Below are positions 1 to 4,539 of a stretch of 5,275 bases of DNA, one piece after another (position 1 is the first letter of the stretch; every line of letters begins with the position of its first letter). The stretch comes from Actinomycetota bacterium (GTDB lineage Bacteria > Actinomycetota > Rubrobacteria > Rubrobacterales > Rubrobacteraceae). The translations under genes were made by a program, and so were the position numbers. Location of the stretch: NCBI GenBank assembly GCA_020200675.1, contig JAIVIG010000097.1, positions 1 through 5,275 on the forward strand, in the 5' to 3' direction. The notes beneath the pieces are model-generated. The model ran no database searches, had not been told where the DNA came from, and worked only from the letters and a program-made list of their open reading frames with translations.

Positions 1-1
1 C

Positions 2-358
2 CTCAAGGCACCGGGGGTTGGCGAGGCGTTGGTCCAGCAGTTGGTGGCGGCGATCCAGGAGATACGCAAGCTGGACCTGAGAAAGGCCCCGAGCATAGGC
101 GAGACGATCGACTGGGCGCAGTCCCTGGCGGTGCTGGGCGCGCCACAGCTCGACAAGGAGCTGATCGAGGAGACGATCAGCGTCATCGCCAAGTATGACC
201 GCGACGCCGAGAAGATCCTGGCAAAAGTTCGCGGCACGGACCAGCCTACGGCCCTCGAACGGAGGCAGCACGAACAGCACGAGGCGGGGCGAGAGATATG
301 GTCCAGGCATCACCACCACACAAAACCTGCGCCCGGCGACAGGTACGGATCTCTGTAA
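2..358 (+). CDS. MoxR-family AAA+ ATPase, C-terminal part (5' end outside window)
   Basis: The frame is open from the window edge to TAA at 356-358, giving 118 visible residues. The segment IRKLDLRKAPSIGETIDWA is the typical C-terminal lid region of MoxR AAA+ ATPases, where L-x-K-x-P-S-I-x-E-T-I-D-W is strongly conserved. It is followed by the usual helical end with KYDRDAEKIL. The Walker A and B motifs and the sensor residues lie upstream of the window and cannot be checked. The last 40 or so residues (after VRGTD) are polar and His-rich, including HHHH, and look like an unconserved tail. MoxR proteins are cytoplasmic ATPases that pair with VWA-domain proteins to assemble or activate enzyme complexes. 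Such a partner follows nine bases downstream, which supports the call. The specific subfamily (for example CoxD-like) cannot be decided from this fragment. Confidence 0.88.
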   Translation, partial: LKAPGVGEALVQQLVAAIQEIRKLDLRKAPSIGETIDWAQSLAVLGAPQLDKELIEETISVIAKYDRDAEKILAKVRGTDQPTALERRQHEQHEAGREIWSRHHHHTKPAPGDRYGSL

Positions 359-367
359 GGGTAGCTC

Positions 368-1891
368 GTGGACACCGTCATAAACGACTTCGTGCAGGTC
401 CTGCGCGACCACCGCGTGCGCGTCTCCCCCGCCGAGAGCATAGACTCCATGCGCGCCCTGGAGCAGGTGGGGCTGGGCGAACGCGAGGTCGTGCGCGACA
501 CGTTGCGCGCCACCCTGATCAAGAACCTCGACGACATCGAGACCTTCGACCGGCTCTTCGACCTGTACTTCGGCTTGCAGGAGACGGCCGAGAAGCCACC
601 CGTAAGACCCCACATCCACGACCACGACCACGGCGAGCCCCCGGGTAAGCTGGAGCTGGGCGATGAGGCCGAGGGAGAGGAAAAGGAGAACGACGACCAC
701 AGCCACGAGGAGAACGAGCCCGTGGACCTGCGTCGCTTCTTCGGTGAGGACAACATGGCGCCCTCCCAGAACATGCACCAGGACCCCGATCGGATGCGTC
801 TCTCGCTGTTGAGCCAACAGCTGATCCTGAACCGCAAGCAGGGACCTCTAAACAAGGCCCTGGAGCGCCTCACCCACCAGCTCAAGATGCGCCGGGTCCG
901 CGGTATGTTCAACCCTGGTAGGCTGGCCCCACACTCTGGCGGCCAGGAGCTTCCTCTGGACATCTCAGCGGTGGAGCTGGAGAATCTGGTGGACCACCTG
1001 CACGAGATGGAGGTGGACGAGGACCTCATACGCCAGATCGAGGCGAACGCCGACGACATCCTGGCCGGCCTGCCCGAGATTATCGAACGGATGATCGAAC
1101 GCCAGAAGAAACTCGAGAACAAGGAGCCCGAGACGCTCGACCCCAAACAGAGCGCGCTGCGGAAGCTCACCGAGTTCTCGCCCGCGGAACAGAGGGAGAT
1201 GGAGGGGGCCGTTCGCAGGTTGGCGCGCCAGATCCACGGCGCGAAGACCCGCAGGCTCAAACAGGACCGCACCGGTCGCATAAGCGTCCCCCACACTCTG
1301 CGCAATAACGCCCGCTACGAGGGCATACCCTTCGACCCGGTCCTGAGACGCCACCGCGAACACAAGCCGCGTGTCGTATTGTTGTGCGACATTAGCCTCT
1401 CCACGCGCAACCTGGCGAAGTTCTGGTTGCACCTCGTCTACCAGATGCAGAACCTGTTCTCGAAGGTGAGGACGTTCGTGTTCGTGGCCGACGTGGCGGA
1501 GGTGACGCAACTCTTCGAGGAGCAACCGATGCGGCAGGCGGTGGAGACCATTTTCGGCGGCAAGGTCATCGATGCGGACGTCAACAGCGACTTCGGACTG
1601 GCGGCGGAGCGGTTCAGGAACGAGTACTTGCCGACCATCAACCATCGCACGACGGTGGTGATCCTGGGTGACGGGCGCAACAACGGCAAGGACCCAAACA
1701 CCCGAGCCCTCGAAGAGATAGCCGAGCACGCCAAGCAGACCATCTGGATCACACCGGAGCCCAAGTGGGGTTGGACCTTAGGCTCCTGCGACATGCCCCT
1801 CTACGAGCCCATCTGCAACCGGGTCGAGGTGGTACGTACCATCGACCAGCTCGCGAGCGTGGCGGAAGATCTCGTCAAGAGCCGGGTGTAG
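368..1891 (+). CDS. CoxE-like von Willebrand factor A domain protein
   Basis: This 507-residue cytoplasmic protein (no signal peptide or membrane segment seen) carries a C-terminal VWA domain of the CoxE type. The metal-ion-dependent adhesion site motif DxSxS is present as DISLS at residues 341-345. The conserved ILGDGRNNG (Asp435) and the late block ITPEPKWGWTLGSCDM are typical of CoxE-like proteins. The N-terminal 75 residues form a helical region. Residues 82-120 are a low-complexity acidic and His-rich linker (HIHDHDH, then Glu/Asp runs). Members of this family partner with MoxR ATPases; in the carbon monoxide dehydrogenase system CoxD and CoxE act in maturation of the active site. The start is GTG at 368, preceded by GTAAGGG about 6 bases upstream. 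It lies nine bases after the moxR-like gene, so the two are co-transcribed. No CO dehydrogenase gene is visible, so the client is unknown. Confidence 0.9.
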   Translation: MDTVINDFVQVLRDHRVRVSPAESIDSMRALEQVGLGEREVVRDTLRATLIKNLDDIETFDRLFDLYFGLQETAEKPPVRPHIHDHDHGEPPGKLELGDEAEGEEKENDDHSHEENEPVDLRRFFGEDNMAPSQNMHQDPDRMRLSLLSQQLILNRKQGPLNKALERLTHQLKMRRVRGMFNPGRLAPHSGGQELPLDISAVELENLVDHLHEMEVDEDLIRQIEANADDILAGLPEIIERMIERQKKLENKEPETLDPKQSALRKLTEFSPAEQREMEGAVRRLARQIHGAKTRRLKQDRTGRISVPHTLRNNARYEGIPFDPVLRRHREHKPRVVLLCDISLSTRNLAKFWLHLVYQMQNLFSKVRTFVFVADVAEVTQLFEEQPMRQAVETIFGGKVIDADVNSDFGLAAERFRNEYLPTINHRTTVVILGDGRNNGKDPNTRALEEIAEHAKQTIWITPEPKWGWTLGSCDMPLYEPICNRVEVVRTIDQLASVAEDLVKSRV

Positions 1892-2430
1892 TGTCAGGCG
1901 TGGCCCGAGAAGAGGTACCCTTCTCCCCCACCGAGCCCTACAGGTTCTGCCCCGCCGACGGGACGCGGCTCGGAGAGCCTCGTCCGAGCGGCGGGGCGAG
2001 CTGCCCCCACTGTGGCCGCTCCTGGTACCGCAGCTCGGCGCCGGCGGTTGGAACTGTGATAGTCGAGGATGGCAGGGCGCTCGTGACCGTGCGGGCCGGC
2101 GAGCCGGAGAAGGGTCGGTTGGATCTGCCGGGCGGCTTTCTGGAAGTAGGGGAGCACCCCATGGACGGAATCGTGCGCGAGGCCAGAGAAGAGCTGGGGG
2201 TGGAGATCGAAGTCGTGGGCGACCCGATCCTCCCGGAAATTCACACCTACGGCCCGGACGGAGGTTACGTCCTGCCGATAGGTTTCAGGGCAAGGATTGT
2301 CTCGGGCGACCCGAACCCGACGGACGACGTCGCGGATGTACGCTGGATCTCGTTAGAAGAAGTAGACGACGCGGATTTCGCCTGGGAACACGACCGGCGG
2401 ATGGTGCGGGCGGCGCTCGAGGACGCGTAG
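1891..2430 (+). CDS. Nudix hydrolase with N-terminal zinc-ribbon-like segment
   Basis: The predicted protein is 179 residues. It has a complete Nudix box at residues 82-104: Gly82, Glu88, then REAREELGV at 96-104, matching Gx5Ex7REUxEExGU with Ala at the first U. Nudix enzymes hydrolyse nucleoside diphosphates linked to another moiety (NADH, ADP-ribose, dNTPs) using divalent metal held by the box glutamates; the substrate here cannot be told. Residues 20-41 resemble the zinc ribbon of NADH-pyrophosphatase-like proteins, but the ligand pattern is Cys20, Asp23, Cys38, Cys41, with Asp where the second Cys is usual. I chose GTG at 1891 because it overlaps the preceding TAG by one base (TAGTG), a normal coupling arrangement. 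GTG at 1900 is an alternative. The frame extends upstream to 1765, but that part would lie inside the coxE-like gene and is not conserved-looking. It is probably the third gene of the moxR operon. Confidence 0.88.
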   Translation: MSGVAREEVPFSPTEPYRFCPADGTRLGEPRPSGGASCPHCGRSWYRSSAPAVGTVIVEDGRALVTVRAGEPEKGRLDLPGGFLEVGEHPMDGIVREAREELGVEIEVVGDPILPEIHTYGPDGGYVLPIGFRARIVSGDPNPTDDVADVRWISLEEVDDADFAWEHDRRMVRAALEDA

Positions 2431-2481
2431 CCTCCAACCTTCCTCGTCCCCATGCTTCACAAATATACGCTAGATCGGTGC

Positions 2482-2510
2482 TTGCGCTAAGATTTGCTTT
2501 CTGCTAACGT
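2482..2510 (+). promoter_or_regulatory. Candidate promoter of the Fur-family gene
   Basis: TTGCGC at 2482-2487 and TAACGT at 2505-2510 are separated by exactly 17 bases. Each matches three of six positions of the sigma-70-type consensus, including the key TTG and the A2/T6 of the -10 box. Transcription would start near 2517, only about six bases before the ATG at 2523. No Shine-Dalgarno sequence precedes that ATG, so a nearly leaderless mRNA is likely, as is common in actinobacteria. This is prediction by eye only. Confidence 0.4.
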
Positions 2511-2515
2511 TTTGC
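2486..2515 (+). repeat. Imperfect direct repeat in the fur-type promoter, possible operator
   Basis: GCTAAGATTTGC (2486-2497) is repeated as GCTAACGTTTTGC (2503-2515), that is GCTAA-N2-TTT(T)GC with a 17-base period. The second copy covers the candidate -10 box. In addition CTTGC (2481-2485) and GCAAG (2514-2518) are inverted around the promoter. Fur-family regulators often bind in their own promoters, so this is a reasonable operator candidate. It is not a recognisable Fur, Zur or Nur box, and binding is inferred from position only. Confidence 0.35.
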
Positions 2516-2522
2516 AAGTAGC

Positions 2523-2948
2523 ATGGGGAAGGAACAGATCAACGCTTTGCAGGAGCGCGGGGTGCGTGTCACGCCCCAGCGGGCTCACATATGGCGTGTT
2601 TTGGTCGAGTCCGGGGAGCACTTCACCGCTGAGGAGGTATGGAAGCGGGTAAGGGATACACTTCCGGGTCTGGAGCTCTCGACGGTCTACCGTTCGCTGG
2701 AGGCGTTGCAGGCGGTGGGACTCGTGGCAGACAGCCGTTTGCCTGAAGGGCCGAGGGTTTTCGAGGCCCGGACGGCCTTGCACCCGCATTTGGTGTGCGA
2801 AAGTTGTGGGGAAATTTCGCATCCCGAGCCGGAGATCGGTTGGCGGCTACTCGAGGCACTGAGCACCGGCTCGGGGGGCTTCGAGGTGCGGGAGTTGCAC
2901 GTGGTGGCCAAGGGGGTGTGCCCCGGTTGTGCCGGCGGTAGGGAGTAG
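2523..2948 (+). CDS. Fur-family metal-responsive transcriptional regulator
   Basis: This 141-residue protein is full length for the Fur family. The N-terminal winged-helix domain has RVTPQR (15-20) and the recognition helix region STVYRSLEAL (53-62). The dimerisation domain has HPHLVCESCGEI (87-98) and CPGC (133-136). Cys92, Cys95, Cys133 and Cys136 form the structural zinc site. His33, Glu81, His87 and His89 fit the regulatory metal site. The residues equivalent to E. coli Fur His87 and Asp89 appear to be Leu86 and Pro88, so the third Fur-type site is altered. The metal specificity (Fe, Zn, Ni, or Mn/peroxide) cannot be read directly. The downstream Ni/Co permease favours a nickel or cobalt role (Nur-like), but this is inference. 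The start ATG has no ribosome binding site and may be translated leaderless. The gene is probably autoregulated. Confidence 0.92.
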   Translation: MGKEQINALQERGVRVTPQRAHIWRVLVESGEHFTAEEVWKRVRDTLPGLELSTVYRSLEALQAVGLVADSRLPEGPRVFEARTALHPHLVCESCGEISHPEPEIGWRLLEALSTGSGGFEVRELHVVAKGVCPGCAGGRE

Positions 2949-2975
2949 GTCTGGTAAGACGTTCGCGGGGGTTAG

Positions 2976-2983
2976 AAGGAGGA
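2976..2983 (+). promoter_or_regulatory. Ribosome binding site of the NicO-like gene, unusually close to ATG
   Basis: AAGGAGGA gives a near-perfect Shine-Dalgarno sequence, but AGGAGG ends only two bases before the ATG at 2985. Normal spacing is 5-10. No convincing alternative start with better spacing is seen downstream: the next candidates (TTG or GTG within about 55 bases) would cut into the N-terminus before the first membrane segment. The ATG is retained as the best call. Confidence 0.55.
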
Positions 2984-2984
2984 C

Positions 2985-3743
2985 ATGGGCGCGATAGACA
3001 GTTATTTAGAAGGGTTTTTGGAGGGACCTGCGGGGGTGGGGATGATCCTTCTGCTCAGCCTGTTCTTGGGTCTCCGACACGCCTCGGATCCGGATCACCT
3101 GGCGGCGGTGACGACTTTGATCGCCTGGGGCAATGAGCGCGAGCAGGCGCGCAAGGCCGGCTTGATGGGCCTTTTCTGGGGCCTGGGCCACGGCACAACG
3201 CTCGTGGTCTTGGGCCTACCGCTGGTGCACTTCAACCGCTTTCTGCCCGAGCCGGTGCAGAAGGCCGCCGAAGTAGCCATCGGCGCGATCATAGTGTTCC
3301 TCGCCGTGCGGCTACTGCTGCGATGGCGGCGCGGCTTCTACCACGCCCACGCCCACGCCCACGATGAAGGACCGGACCACCGCCACGTCCACTCCCATAA
3401 GGAGGACGATCTTCACGAGCACGACCACGCCATCCCTCACCGGACGCCGCTCTCGGCCTACGGGATAGGGCTCGTGCATGGCATCGGCGGCTCGGGAGGG
3501 CTCACGCTGCTCTTGCTCTCGACCATCTCCAACCAGGCCGAGGCCGCGGGGGCGCTCCTGATCTTCGCCGCCGGGACCGCCGTTTCGATGGCGCTGCTCT
3601 CGACAGCGTTCGGGCTCGTCATCGCGGGCGGCCCGATAGGAAGGAACTTCGAGCGGGTCGCGCCGGTCTTGGGCGTCCTGAGCATGGCCTTCGGAATCTG
3701 GTACGCTCTCGGCGCCCTGGCGGTCGTGACTTACCCCTTCTAG
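2985..3743 (+). CDS. NicO/UreH-type nickel/cobalt permease with His-rich loop
   Basis: This 252-residue integral membrane protein has about six hydrophobic segments. The first holds the Ni/Co-transporter signature HX4DH as RHASDPDH (His32, Asp37, His38). GLGHGTT (His69) and GLVHGIGGSGG (His165) are further conserved His motifs of the NicO/UreH group. Between the third and fourth segments, residues 120-152 contain twelve histidines in a loop (HAHAHAH, then DHRHVHSH and HEHDH), a likely metal-collecting or buffering region. Such proteins move Ni2+ or Co2+ across the cytoplasmic membrane. Import is usual for HX4DH carriers, but export occurs in related RcnA-type proteins, so direction is not certain. 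The gene lies 36 bases after the Fur-family gene with no promoter or terminator visible between them, so the two probably form an operon under metal control. Confidence 0.88.
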   Translation: MGAIDSYLEGFLEGPAGVGMILLLSLFLGLRHASDPDHLAAVTTLIAWGNEREQARKAGLMGLFWGLGHGTTLVVLGLPLVHFNRFLPEPVQKAAEVAIGAIIVFLAVRLLLRWRRGFYHAHAHAHDEGPDHRHVHSHKEDDLHEHDHAIPHRTPLSAYGIGLVHGIGGSGGLTLLLLSTISNQAEAAGALLIFAAGTAVSMALLSTAFGLVIAGGPIGRNFERVAPVLGVLSMAFGIWYALGALAVVTYPF

Positions 3744-3753
3744 AAGGTAGGGG
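3734..3753 (+). other. Palindrome at the end of the permease gene, weak terminator candidate
   Basis: CCTTCTAGAAGG (3736-3747) is a perfect 12-base palindrome that contains the TAG stop codon, and CCCC (3734-3737) can also pair with GGGG (3750-3753). A short hairpin is possible at the end of the transcript. There is no T-run after it, so it is not a standard intrinsic terminator. Confidence 0.25.
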
Positions 3754-3845
3754 AAGACGCCCGGCAGACCCGGCGTAAGCCCCGAACGGCGCGAGAAGCC
3801 GCGGATAGCGACGGGGCGGGCATCCAAATTTAGCGACGCCGAAGA
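3754..3845 (+). other. GC-rich intergenic spacer with nested complementary segments
   Basis: The spacer between the permease and tsaA-like genes holds no convincing reading frame. GCCCG (3759-3763) can pair with CGGGC (3817-3821), GCCCC (3779-3783) with GGGGC (3813-3817, sharing one base with the former), and CGGC (3787-3790) with GCCG (3798-3801) around a seven-base loop. This could be a structured leader for the next gene, but such pairs are frequent by chance in GC-rich DNA. I do not recognise a known riboswitch: no cobalamin-box or NiCo-type core was seen. Confidence 0.2.
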
Positions 3846-3852
3846 AGGGAGG
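3846..3852 (+). promoter_or_regulatory. Ribosome binding site of the tsaA-like gene
   Basis: AGGGAGG lies eight bases before GTG at 3861. It fixes that GTG as the start, in agreement with the family N-terminus IGFVRT at residues 8-13. Confidence 0.7.
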
Positions 3853-3860
3853 CGCCCGGC

Positions 3861-4337
3861 GTGAGCATCGAGATGGATCCCATCGGGTTCGTGAGGACGG
3901 ACGCCGGGAAGATCCCCCGGAGCTGGAGAGCCTCGGACGTAGAAGGGGCCCTGGTTGTCGACGAGGCGTACACAGAGGGGCTCGGGGACATAGAGCCGGG
4001 CCAGCGCATCGTGGTCATCTTCAACTTCCACGAGAGCCCCGCTTTCTCTCCCGACTTGCTGCGACAGACGCCACCGCACCGGCGGCAGGGACCACCGGGT
4101 GTCGACAGAAGCATGGGTATTTTCAGCATCTGTTCGCCCGTGCGGCCCAACCCCATAGGCATGTCGGTTCTGGAGGTGCTCGGAGGGGTCCACCGAACCG
4201 TGGGTGTGCTCGTGGTCTCCGCTATCGTGGCGATGGGCGTGCCGGGGATTCGCGTCGTTTGGATTCCGTGTCATAGGATCAGATTCTACCGCCGATCCGA
4301 GCGCGCACCAACGGCGGGAATGCGAAGGGCTACATAA
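3861..4337 (+). CDS. TsaA/TrmO-family protein, chimeric: native C-terminus lost and replaced by antisense tail
   Basis: The reading frame gives 158 residues. Residues 1-107 follow the TsaA/TrmO family, SAM-dependent methyltransferases that modify t6A37 in tRNA. They include IGFVRT (8-13), the beta-barrel segment around VVIFNFHES, and the signature GIFSICSPVRPNPIG (86-100). Cys91 stands where Arg is more usual. The family normally continues with a block like DGTP followed by DIKPY. This block is absent in all three forward frames. From residue 108 the protein is the antisense reading of another gene (see the minus-strand relic at 4182-4274), ending at TAA 4335-4337. The new tail has a hydrophobic stretch at about 113-130. 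I infer that the gene is truncated and probably inactive, although it is still open and has a good ribosome binding site. It lies 117 bases after the permease gene. Confidence 0.75.
   Translation: MSIEMDPIGFVRTDAGKIPRSWRASDVEGALVVDEAYTEGLGDIEPGQRIVVIFNFHESPAFSPDLLRQTPPHRRQGPPGVDRSMGIFSICSPVRPNPIGMSVLEVLGGVHRTVGVLVVSAIVAMGVPGIRVVWIPCHRIRFYRRSERAPTAGMRRAT
4182..4274 (-). pseudogene. Relic: N-terminus of a cation diffusion facilitator (CDF) transporter gene
   Basis: Read on the minus strand from ATG at 4274, the first 31 codons give a His-rich start ending in HDSGDHEHTHGSVDPS. CDF metal-efflux transporters commonly begin with such a run, followed by HTHG(V/S)VDPS and then a first membrane helix. 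After VDPS the match ends at about base 4182: the following codons are only the antisense of the tsaA-like gene and show no membrane helix. So only the cytoplasmic N-terminal tail remains and the transporter itself is gone. The ATG has a promoter-like sequence immediately upstream and no ribosome binding site, consistent with a former leaderless start. The assignment rests on a short motif and could be tested by protein search. Confidence 0.65.
4283..4311 (-). promoter_or_regulatory. Candidate promoter for the CDF relic, directed into tsaA antisense
   Basis: On the minus strand TTGGTG (4311-4306) and TAGAAT (4288-4283) are 17 bases apart. TAGAAT matches five of six -10 positions. Transcription would begin about seven bases further, almost at the relic ATG at 4274, which fits a leaderless gene. 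If still active it would make RNA antisense to the tsaA-like gene and perhaps to the permease gene. Confidence 0.4.
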
Positions 4338-4467
4338 CCGAAACCTCAAGATTCTCGGAGGCCCGTACCACGAGCCTTGCGACGCGCTCGATCTCCTCAG
4401 AGGTGGTGAATCGCCCGAGGCCGAACCGGATACTGGCGGCCGTCTCGAGGAGGGTTTCTTCGGAACG
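4330..4467 (-). pseudogene. Relic: C-terminal end of a cysteine desulfurase (IscS/NifS)
   Basis: On the minus strand, 45 codons ending at TAG (4332-4330) read SEETLLE, then TAASIRFGLGRFTTSEEI, then ERVARLV. SIRFxLGRFTT-x-EEI is the hallmark C-terminus of class V aminotransferase-fold cysteine desulfurases. These PLP enzymes take sulfur from cysteine for Fe-S cluster and thio-cofactor synthesis. Everything upstream is missing: the PLP lysine, the active-site cysteine loop and the large domain. The minus frame stays open to 4515, but those codons overlap the region before the nitronate monooxygenase gene and show no family resemblance. The relic keeps its natural stop codon and its spacing to the CDF relic (55 bases between stop and ATG), so the two were neighbours on the same strand before the rearrangement. 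Confidence 0.75.
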
Positions 4468-4496
4468 GTTTTCGACGGGGTGTCGGGGCTTTCGAC

Positions 4497-4502
4497 TAGA
4501 AT
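4497..4502 (+). promoter_or_regulatory. Possible -10 element for the nitronate monooxygenase gene
   Basis: TAGAAT in a locally AT-rich patch (4497-4513) lies 38 bases before the ATG. The best upstream partner, TTCGAC at 4471-4476, is 20 bases away, longer than usual, so only the -10 part is suggested. The gene needs its own promoter because the plus-strand DNA before it is antisense relic. Confidence 0.3.
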
Positions 4503-4523
4503 ATTGTATTTCCATCGGACATC

Positions 4524-4530
4524 AGGAGGT
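4524..4530 (+). promoter_or_regulatory. Strong ribosome binding site of the nitronate monooxygenase gene
   Basis: AGGAGGT is a perfect Shine-Dalgarno sequence nine bases before ATG at 4540, which settles the start. Confidence 0.8.
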
Positions 4531-4539
4531 CAGCTGGGG

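Noticed and set aside
310..1305. Long minus-strand open frame opposite the coxE-like gene (331 codons)
   Set aside because: It is Ser/Arg-rich low-complexity sequence typical of antisense of a GC-rich gene, and the plus strand carries clear CoxE motifs.
965..1729. Second minus-strand open frame opposite the VWA domain
   Set aside because: No family motif; it is the antisense of the conserved VWA domain.
1765..1890. Earlier start of the Nudix gene inside the coxE-like gene
   Set aside because: The extra residues are an out-of-frame reading of the conserved CoxE C-terminus; GTG at 1891 gives the normal Nudix N-terminus with the zinc-ribbon-like segment.
2949..2984. Cobalamin or nickel riboswitch before the permease gene
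   Set aside because: The gap is only 36 bases, too short for either.
3346..3444. Repeat array suggested by CCACGCC repeats in the permease gene
   Set aside because: The repeats are His-Ala codons inside the His-rich loop of a coding sequence, not a separate repeat or CRISPR.
3312..4170. Minus-strand open frame continuing from the CDF relic across tsaA and part of the permease gene
   Set aside because: As a gene it has no CDF membrane helices or other motif after VDPS; it mirrors the conserved plus-strand proteins. Only the first 31 codons are kept as a relic.
4181..4337. Simple frameshift in tsaA
   Set aside because: None of the three forward frames restores the DGTP or DIKPY region, so a one- or two-base indel does not explain the lost end.
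4468..4515. Extension of the cysteine desulfurase relic to a minus-strand ATG at 4515
   Set aside because: These codons show no resemblance to the family and overlap the leader of the nitronate monooxygenase gene.
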